NCBI RefSeq assembly: GCF_004193775.1
Contig: NC_041011.1
Span: 13,386,968-13,450,967, forward strand
Length of the DNA stretch: 64,000 bases
DNA from: Glycine soja
Taxonomy: Eukaryota > Streptophyta > Magnoliopsida > Fabales > Fabaceae
Direction: 5' to 3'
Below are positions 56,205 to 64,000 of the stretch, piece by piece (positions within the stretch are counted from its first letter, which is position 1; every line of letters starts with the position of its first letter). Below the pieces are notes generated by a model. That model was not told where the DNA came from and ran no database searches. It worked only from the letters and a program-made list of their open reading frames with translations. The position numbers and the translations under genes were made by a program.

Positions 56205-56940
56205 TCGTAGGTGATCTATTTTTAACAACTAAATTCATCATGCATGATATTCAATTTTCTGATCAGTTGTTTCATTAAGAAAGTTTTTAGTGTGCTCATG
56301 TTAGGTGGAGCTAACTGTTAAGCTGTTATATGTATTTTTTTCTCCTGAGTAAGCTGTTATATTTTAATTGAAGTTCATATGTAATGGCTAAAGGTGATTG
56401 GAATTGCCAGGCCATATTATATCAACTGGTCTAAACTATTTCAAATTGTTACATTGATAAATAAATAAATAATAATAAAATTAAAGTGTTATGTTTTATT
56501 CAGTTAAGTTCATTTTTGGTTTATATGCTTAAAATTGAACCAAATTGAATAGAATTGTAAAAATACTAAATTTATATTAATTTTTCTATTATATTCTCAA
56601 GTAAATGTTAATATAGAAGTTGTTACATTGTTAAATTTATTATAAACATGTATATGTAATTTTACAAAACTCGAGGATATTTTGACTTGTAATTCAGACC
56701 AAGTTGTGACTTAAGATTTAATATTTTTAAAAAGCTTTTTTTTAATATTTATTTGTTTTTTTAATTAATAAGTGTTGTGCTTTGAATATTAACTTAGAAC
56801 TTTATTCCTATTCTAGTTTTTAAAATTTAATTTATATTGAAAAAAGAATAAAAGAATTGTTCCTTAAAAAAACAATGCAAAAACAGATGTGGAAATATGT
56901 ATTAAGATGTGGAAAAGATGTGGAAAAGAAAACGTCTGTA
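56205..56940. other. Intergenic stretch
   Basis: AT-rich, no recognised feature. Confidence 0.35.
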
Positions 56941-58708
56941 CATCATCAATCAAAAGCTGGAAAAAAGAGTCTTCCTTCGTAGCTTTCCTCCATGCCTGGC
57001 TCAACTGAAGACAATCTGTGGCAAATTTCCCCAGATGGGGTACTTTTATAAACTAATTCCCCATCTAGGGTAGTTTTCAAATTATTTTCGCGAGAGAGTT
57101 GTTTTCTACGTAAAATGCATGCATGTGACACACAAACCGCCAATGGAACTGGCGAGTTTGGTGTTTTTGAAGGAACCACTAGTGCCAATGGCGATATCGG
57201 CATGCAAGGGGAACTGCCAGTCAAATTGGCGAGTTCCAAGTTGCAGAAGTCAGACTGCTTTTTTCAGGTGGTAGGCTCGCTTTTCAGTGGTAGGGTCGCT
57301 TTATCAGAGATGGCAAGCCAAAGGGAAGTTGCAACTGCCATTGGCGAGTTAGGGCGGAAGAAATATCCATTTCTGATGACGATTTAGGGCCTTTATATAC
57401 ATGAAAATTGTTTCAAAGTTACTGTGTGTTTACAAGTAGATTTGAGTTTTCAAAACTGTGAGTGTTTAGGGTTTAAATTTACCCGCATAAGGTTTCAAAT
57501 TTGCTTCTTGAGGCTTCAATATTTGAATTAGGTTCATAGTTTCCAAATTAATAATTTGTATTATAATTTTTTTTAAGTAATTTTTTATAGCAGTTTGAAT
57601 GTATTATTTTTATTAATTTTTTAATTAAATTAGTTTTATATTTTATTTCGTAGTTTTCAGTAAAATAATTTGTATTATAATTTTTTTTAAGTAATTTTTT
57701 ATAGCAGTTTGAATGTATAGTTTTTATGAAATTTTTAATTAAATTAGTTTTATATTTTATATGGTTGTTTGTGTGTATAAAATAGAAGAAATTTGTCATC
57801 AAATTTTTAATTAAATTACTTCAATGTTGGTGTGTGTTCAAAATTAGATTTAAGCTTTCAAAAACTGTGAGTGTTCTTGAGATTTAAATTTGTCCGGATA
57901 AGGTTTGAAATTTGTTTCTTGAGGCTTAAATTTATGAATGAGGTTCGTAATTTTCAGTCAAATAATTTGTATTATAAAATATTTTTTAAGTAATTTTTTA
58001 GAGCAGTTTGAATTTATAGTTTTTAATAATTTTTTAATTAAATTAGTTTTGTATTTCATATGCTTGTTTTTGTGAATAAAATAGAAGAAATTTTTCATGA
58101 TATTTATTTAAAGAAAAAATTTGAGTCCCGAAAAAATTTGGTAAATATGAAATTTTTAGTATATTTTTAATTAGATTAGGTTGGTATTGATACTTTGTTA
58201 GTGTGTTAAAAATTGATCAAGCGTGTATTGTCAAAAGTGTGTGAAAGTAAAAAAATTTGTAACATCATAATTATTTGAAGTAAGTATTTTGAGTGTGGAA
58301 ATTTATTTTAATATAAAGTTATAGTAATTTTTTAATTAGATAAGGTTGATGTTCATGATTTGTTGGTGTGTTAAAAATTTATGAGCATTCAACTTGAACG
58401 GTATTTAAAATTAAATTTTTTTCCCATTATATTTATTTGAAGTACGTATGTTGAAGATATTATTGTGAAAATGAATTATTTATAAATAATACTAACTTTG
58501 TTTATGGCTTATTTGGGCTTTAAAATTACTACCTTGGAATCGTTTATTTTTTTAAGTGTTTACCATCAAAAATATTTAAAGTTAATAATTTTTTTATAGA
58601 ATAAAGTTTTAATGTCAAATTGTGTTAAAGAGACTTTTTGTGATTACATTTTACTATTTTGAATTTATTATGATTAATTAATTAAAATATTGTTTTTGTA
58701 GGTACACG
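56941..58708 (+). other. 5' flank of the MULE transposase with candidate terminus and repeats
   Basis: 57030-57085 has two related blocks, ttccccagatggggtacttt and attccccatctagggtagtt, resembling the G/C-run ends of some plant MULE terminal repeats. 57115-57370 is GC-richer with repeated gccaatgg/ttggcgag motifs. A roughly 120-bp AT-rich unit (taatttgtattataatt, then ttaagtaattttttatagca) occurs at 57550, 57665 and, changed, at 57963. A longer block (57440-57530) recurs at 57850-57945. No coding. Confidence 0.4.
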
Positions 58709-61279
58709 ATGAATTCAGTTATAACAGTGTTGTGTTTTAATGGAAGGGTATATGAAGATAATGATGGTGTAATATTTGAAGGCAATAAAAAAGCGATTCA
58801 GATTAAACGTGAAATTAGTTTCAATGCTTTGAAGAAAAAAATTGAAAACAAGGTAAAGTTACAAAATAATGAAATTATTTCTGCTATCAGTTGTAGATTT
58901 TTAGTGTCAAGAAAATATATTGCCTTGCAAATTTGTGATGACGAAGACGTTGAAACGATGCTGGAAAGTTTTAAACAACAACAACATATGTCAGTTCTAG
59001 AATTGTGCATAGAAAAGGATGTGACTGGTGGTTCAATGTTTCATTCTTCAAATTCGCTTACATCATGTGGAAATTATTTATCTAATGATGAGATACAACC
59101 GCCAACAAATATGAGCAATTTACATGTTGACGAAGATGATGATGATCATGATGATGATTATCTTGTGTCTAACTCATACATTGAAGAATCTTTAGACGAA
59201 GATGACAGTGTTGACGGTATATCTGATACAGACAATGAAGTCACCGACATGATTCAACTAGTAAGAATTGTTCACCCAGCATAAGGTATAATTTCCTCTT
59301 AAAAAATACGTCAATACATTTATTATTTGACGACAATTGTATTTAATGCTAAATAAGTATGATTTGAATTTTTTTTTTACTATAAGGTGTACAAGGAATT
59401 CAAAATCCATTTTGGAATGATGCTTTGCATTATAATAATATCAACTGGAGTCATCCTGATGAGGAGGACATTTGTGGTTTGGAGATGCCATCCAGTTTTA
59501 AAGTTGGCCAAGAATTATATGTTGGCATGGATTTTGATAGTAAAGATACGGTCATGAATGCAGTCAAACAATATGTTATGAAGGTTCATCAAAGTTTCAA
59601 AGTGGTTGAAAGCAAATGGGACAAGTATGTCGTTTGTTGCTTGAATAAAAATGCAGATTGTCCTTGCCCTTTCTATATGAGGACAATTATATCTAAAAAA
59701 GCTGATTCATGGAAAGTCACTCAATGGGGTGGACCACACACATGTCTCAATATGACCTTGACCCAAGATCACGAGAAGTTTGATTCAGATTTAATTGCCA
59801 CTTGTGTAGTAGGTACATACTTTATGTTCATATTATGTTATTGTTTAGCCTTAATTGTCATTTAAATTTTCTTATTCTATTGACAGGCATGATCAGAGAA
59901 GATCCATCAATAAAAATTTCATTGATTCAAAAGAGGATTAACAATGAATTTGCGTACAAGGTGTCGTACAAAAAAGCTTGGTTGGTGAAACAGAAAGCCA
60001 TTGCAATTGAATATGGCGATTGGGATGAGTCATATGCGAAACTTTCGTCGTGGCTAACACACATGCAAAATCATTCTCCTGGATCATATTTTCAAATACT
60101 ACATGACGATTTTATCGTTGGGAATACGGTCAGTCGTGAACACCATTAGTTTCATAGAGTTTTTTGGACTTTTGGCCAATGTAAAGAGGCTTTCAAGTAC
60201 TGTAAGCCAATCATACAAGTTGACGACATACATTTGTACAACAAATACCGTGGGACCCTCTTAATGGCCACATCACAAGATGGAAATGGTGGTGTCCTTC
60301 CTCTAGCATTCGCGGTGGTCGAAGGTGAGACGTTGACAGCGTGGTCATGGTTTTTGGCACACTTGCGTGAACACGTCACAGATAAAAATGGTATTTGTCT
60401 GATATTTGATCGACACGCGAGTATAAAGTCCGTTGTCGCTAACGAAGCACTTGGTTGACAACCTCTCCACAGTTATCATGTCTACTGCGTGCGACACATA
60501 GCAAGCAACTTCAATCGAAAATTCAATAATGCCAAACAAAAAGAAATGTTAAAGAAATTGGGTAAGATTTCATATTTGATGGTCACGTTTATTTAACTTT
60601 CATATATAGTTAAAATTGTTATTCATAACTAATTTTATGTAGCCTACACTCCTTGCAAGCACATTTTTTTATCAAAATTTAGAAAAATTCCGTCAACTGA
60701 GTCCAACCATAGCAACATGGATTGATCGCATTTCAAAGGAAAAATGGTCGATGGCTTATGATAGAGAAGGACGTCGATATGACCACATGATTGTTCGCGT
60801 GTATGATATTCACTCCACAAGGTTTGAAGTAGAGGAGACCTTCAACCCTATAACGCAACGTGGCAGACAAAAGTGGGCAGTTAACTTGAATGATCATCAT
60901 TGTCAATGCAGAAGGTATTCTGCGCTTCACTATCCATGTTCACACATTATTGCAGCTTGTGGTTACGTGAGCATGAACTACTAACCAATATATAGATGTT
61001 GTTTACACAAATGAGCACATCTTAAAAGCTTACTCCGCACAATGGTGGCCTCTTGTGAATGAAGCGGCTATTCCTCCTTTTGATGTCGCATGGAAACTTA
61101 TCTCTGACCCAACTACAATTCATGCGAAAGGTCGGCCAAAATCAACAAGGATAAGGAATGAGATGGATTGGGTCGAACCATCTGAGCACCGACAAAAATG
61201 TAGTAGATGTGGAGCCGAAGGGCATAACAGGCGTCGGCGTCCAATGCAATCTGAGCGTGAGAGTTATTCAAATAATTGA
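58709..61279 (+). pseudogene. MULE (MuDR/mudrA-type) transposase, decayed, with introns
   Basis: Plus strand. Exon 1 (58709-59284) has a PB1-like N-terminal domain (MNSVITVLCFNGRVYEDNDG, FNALKKKIENK) and an acidic Asp-run. After an intron, the zinc-type MuDR domain follows (FKVGQELYVGMDFDSKDTVM, VVCCLNKNADCPCPFYM). A further intron precedes GMIREDPSIKISLIQKRINN and a DDE core (PIIQVDDIHLYNKYRGTLLM, then ICLIFDRHASIKSV). Then the SWIM zinc finger (VNLNDHHCQCRRYSALHYPC, SHIIAAC) and a C-terminal knuckle CSRCGAEGHNRRRR that lost its last Cys. In-frame stops: 59282-59284, near 60147, near 60456. The helical segment usually lying between the core and SWIM (with a TNxxExxN motif) is missing. It would act in the nucleus; inactive here. 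Confidence 0.85.
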
Positions 61280-61430
61280 TTTATGTATGTTAGTCGAGTG
61301 ACTTGTATTTGTTTAAGTTCTCTTCAATGTATTGAATTTGTGGGGTTCAATGAATTCGTTAGTTAATAACATTTCGGTTTGTGTACATTACTTATTTGTG
61401 GGGTGAGATTAATTCGTTAGTTAAAAACAT
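61280..61430. other. 3' flank of the MULE transposase
   Basis: 150 bp, AT-rich; a short near-duplicate (tgtggggt-caatgaattcgttagttaa at 61338 and tgtggggtgagattaattcg at 61397) leads into the repeat array. Confidence 0.45.
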
Positions 61431-62800
61431 AAACATAAACCGTAACCCTAAACCCTAAACCAAAATCCTAAACCCTAAACCCAAAACTGTAAACACTAAA
61501 ACCTAAATCCTCAACCCTAAGCCCTAAACCTAACCCTAATCCAAAACCCTAAACCCCAAACCCTAAGCCCCAAACTCCTAAACCCTGAACCCTAAACTCT
61601 AAACCCTAAACCCTAACCCCTAACCCCTAACCCCTAAACCCTAAACCTAGGTTGAGCGAAAGTGGGGAGTCCAATGCTGTAGTTAAGGGTATTCAAATTG
61701 ATACTTAAGGAGAACAATCTACAATGATGAACTATGGACTTAGTTAAAAACATAAACATAAACCCTAACCCTAAACCATAATCCTAAAACCTGAACCCTA
61801 AACCCTAAACCCTAACCACTAAACCATAAATTCTCAACCCTAAACCCTAACTCCTAAACACTAACCCATAAACCCTAACCCCTAAACCTAACTCATAACC
61901 CCTAAACCCTAAACCTAGGTTGAGTGAAAGTGGGGAGTCCAATGCTGTAGTTAAGGGTATTCAAATTGATACTTAAGGAGAACAATCTACAATGATGAAC
62001 TATGGACTTAGTTAAAAACATAAACATAAATCCTAACCCTAAACCATAATCCTAAAACCTGAACCCTAAACCCTAACCACTAAACCATAAATTCTCAACC
62101 CTAAACCCTAACTCCTAAACACTAACCCATAAACCCTAACCCCTAAACCTAACTCATAACCCCTAAACCCTACACCATAAGCCTTAAACCTAACTCCTAA
62201 CTCCTAACCTCTAACCCCTAAACCTAAACCCTAAACCCTAAACCCCTAAACCCTACACCCTTAGCTGTAAACATAAAACCTAACCAAAAACCAAAAACCT
62301 TAAACCCTAGCCCCTAAACCATAAATCATCAACCCTAAACCCTAACCCCTAAACACTAAGCCCTAAACCTAACTCCTAATCTATAACCCCTAAACCTAAA
62401 CCCTAAATCCTAAGCCCTAAACCTAAACACTAAACCCTAAACCCCTAAACTCCAAACCCCACACCCTAAGCCGTAAACCTAAACCTTAACCCAAAACCTT
62501 AACACCTAAAACCTAACCCTTAGTCTTAAACCCTAAACCCTAAGCCCTAACCCTAATCCCTAAACCCTAAGCTCTAACCCTAATCTATAACCCTAAACCA
62601 TCAACCTCAAATCCTAAAACCAAAACACTAAACCCTAAGCCCTAAACCTAAACTATAACCCTAAACCATCAACCTCAAACCCTAAACCCTAAGCCTTAAA
62701 CCTAACCCCTAAACCCTAAGCCCTAAACTAAACTATCACCCTAAACCGTCAACCTCAAATCCTATAACCAAAACACTAAACCCTAAGCCCTAAACCGTTT
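61431..62800. repeat. Degenerate plant-telomere-type CCCTAAA repeat array
   Basis: About 1.35 kb of imperfect CCCTAAA heptamers (also cctaaac, ctaaccc and variants). Within it a 268-bp higher-order unit with a roughly 100-bp unique spacer (starting ggttgagcgaaagtggggag) occurs twice (61649 and 61917). Too degenerate and internal for a real chromosome end; an interstitial telomere-like repeat. Confidence 0.9.
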
Positions 62801-63172
62801 AAATCTATGCAACATCTGATGATGAACCTTATAATTTGAGCAAATAGGTTGGTGGAAAAACTCCAGACTGATGCATGTAATGAAATAAAATTACATTTAG
62901 AAGTTGAAATTGGTGTTTGTCATTAGTTAATACCATTACTTATTTTCATTTGTCTACTTTAATTTTTCTTTATAACTTTATTTATTATTCTAGTTTGATG
63001 CGCGACATAAAAATAGTCATTATGGTGTCCGTGATGGTGATTCCATAACAAATAGTCATTGAAAACGAAATTCCATAACAAATTCCATAACAAGTAGTAT
63101 GAGATACCATAAATTAAGTGTGAAATTCAAATTACAAAGATACAACAAAAATTTTAAATAAAGACATCAAAA
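62801..63172. other. Spacer between telomere-like repeats and the PMD-like gene
   Basis: About 370 bp without a gene. 63008-63037 (aaaaatagtcattatggtgt, ccgtgatggt) is a near-copy of the 3' end of the PMD-like gene (63170-63200), a small local duplication. Confidence 0.5.
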
Positions 63173-64000
63173 TCAGTCATTATGGTGTCTGTGATGGTGT
63201 GAGGATGTGTCACATGGTCGATCCCACCTTCGGGCTTGACGATCTGGATTTCTTCTTGCGCGCTGTCTCCGCCCTTGTTGCTCAGCCTCAGCAGAAAACT
63301 CGTGACGCAAATCAACACCTAATGAGTCACTCATATCAGGTATTGCTCCGGGTACATTCCATTGCGGAGTTAATGGGGCATTAGGTGTTGTCATTGGGGC
63401 ATCATGTTGCTGCGAAGAGGTCATGGTCGGCCATGAAAAATGAGGATGTGTTTCCGCAACACCACCAAACGAATGTTCGCTTGCAGACATATCAGTGTCA
63501 TGACCTTCGAAAGGATACTGATACATCTGCGAATGATACTGAGAAAATGTTGGTGGCGTGTAATACATTCCATGGCCACGCTGCTCCATTTGTTGGGAAA
63601 AATCTTCCGCTTGAACAATCTCCCTTCGTCTGTCAAAACTTTGAGTTTCAACACTTGACTGAAGCATGTGAAACTATTGTGGGGGAAATCGACGCTCTGA
63701 TGCTGGACCATGTGCCACAGGCTCGGTGATCCTCTCTTGCTCATCGGATAAAATCATTATCTTCTCCACATAAGGCACGAGATCATCAACTGTCCATGTG
63801 TTCCGCCCTTGTGTTGACACCATATACTGCAATGTCTCTGCAACTTCACCCTGCAATTATTAGGGTCAGGAAATTAATGTTGATGCTTTAAAAAATAAAT
63901 TGAAGTTAATTATTTAAAAAGAAATAAATACCAATGTAGTTGTGTTTGCATTGTTTGGGTCGACAAACATCTTTGTTTTTCGCCTATACCAGACCATGTA
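63173..64000 (-). pseudogene. Plant-mobile-domain/MAIN-like gene, C-terminal part, runs off right edge
   Basis: Minus strand. An exon from beyond 64000 to 63932 encodes WYRRKTKMFVDPNNANTTTL. An 81-bp GT-AG intron (63931-63851) is followed by exon GEVAETLQYMVSTQGRNTWT, VDDLVPYVEKIMILSDEQER. An in-frame TAG at about 63674-63676 is followed by a low-complexity C-terminus rich in Gln, Pro, Met and Tyr (FSQYHSQMYQYPFEGHDTDM) and a basic end (RRQRARRNPDRQARRWDR). This matches my memory of the C-terminal region of soybean PMD/MAIN-like proteins, which lies after the mobile domain; the domain itself is outside the window. The premature stop makes this copy probably non-functional, or it might tolerate a shorter C-terminus. 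Confidence 0.6.
63851..63931 (-). other. Intron of the PMD-like gene
   Basis: On the minus strand it starts gtatttattt after ...actacattg and ends ataattgcag before ggtgaagttg. 81 bp, AT-rich; splicing keeps the reading frame (NTTTL-G-EVAETL). Confidence 0.7.

Noticed and set aside
57548..57802. Asn/Lys/Tyr-rich ORF on the minus strand
   Set aside because: Arises from the AT-rich duplicated unit in the MULE 5' flank.
61431..62800. Chromosome end (true telomere)
   Set aside because: The repeats are degenerate, contain unique spacers, and gene-like sequence continues beyond them to the window end.

Overview
The window is plant nuclear DNA, most likely from soybean or a close legume. It is AT-rich and intergenic in character. 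Protein remnants are those of plant Ty1/copia and Ty3/gypsy retrotransposons, a MULE transposase and PLS-class PPR proteins. The palindrome GTAATCGATTAC, common in soybean LTR retrotransposons, recurs throughout. There are no bacterial features. Only one protein gene looks intact: a small complex I subunit (NDUFB11/ESSS-like) at 51071-51463.

Left block (1-29.6 kb) is a nest of Ty1/copia elements around a dead PPR gene. Element E1 (169-9338, minus strand, TSD aaatg, nearly identical LTRs) is a young Sirevirus-type copia with gag, pol and an extra sense ORF ('ORF3') after pol. It sits in an older copia, C2 (9344-14665). C2 abuts the first codons of a PPR pseudogene (14672-15965, resumed at 28815-29602). 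That gene is split by a third copia, C3 (15966-28808, TSD gaaca). C3 in turn carries E2 (18637-25184, plus strand, TSD aaatt), a Sirevirus-type element that keeps gag and ORF3 but has no pol, and an unrelated LTR-like segment (25832-26960).

Middle (29.6-51 kb): a second PPR pseudogene of the DYW class with one intron (32.5-34.7 kb), a trinucleotide microsatellite, an internally deleted Ty3/gypsy element (38219-43042), a 1.9 kb LTR element with a 125-bp tandem repeat (45303-47229, TSD aggtt), two fragments resembling the RNase H domain of plant LINE-type retroelements, and a foldback MITE (50221-50495).

Right (51-64 kb): the complex I subunit gene, a coding-poor copia-like element (52598-55389, TSD cttac), a MITE-like inverted repeat, a decayed MULE transposase (58.7-61.3 kb, plus strand), about 1.3 kb of degenerate plant-telomere-type CCCTAAA repeats, and the C-terminal part of a plant-mobile-domain/MAIN-like gene on the minus strand running off the window end.

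The most interesting signal is in E1 and E2. Both families carry a diverged but collinear ORF3 (NLS-like N-terminus, conserved central domain, C-terminal coiled coil, proline-rich tail). In both, ORF3 is preceded by its own promoter-like module: a cluster of GTAATCGATTAC palindromes, a TATA box 14-16 bp further on and an ATG about 180 bp after that. The same palindrome-plus-TATA layout occurs in their LTRs. Both LTRs also carry stem-loop arrays beside a shared conserved core; in E2 five hairpins share a (G/A)GGTACA loop while their 8-bp stems differ in sequence yet stay complementary.
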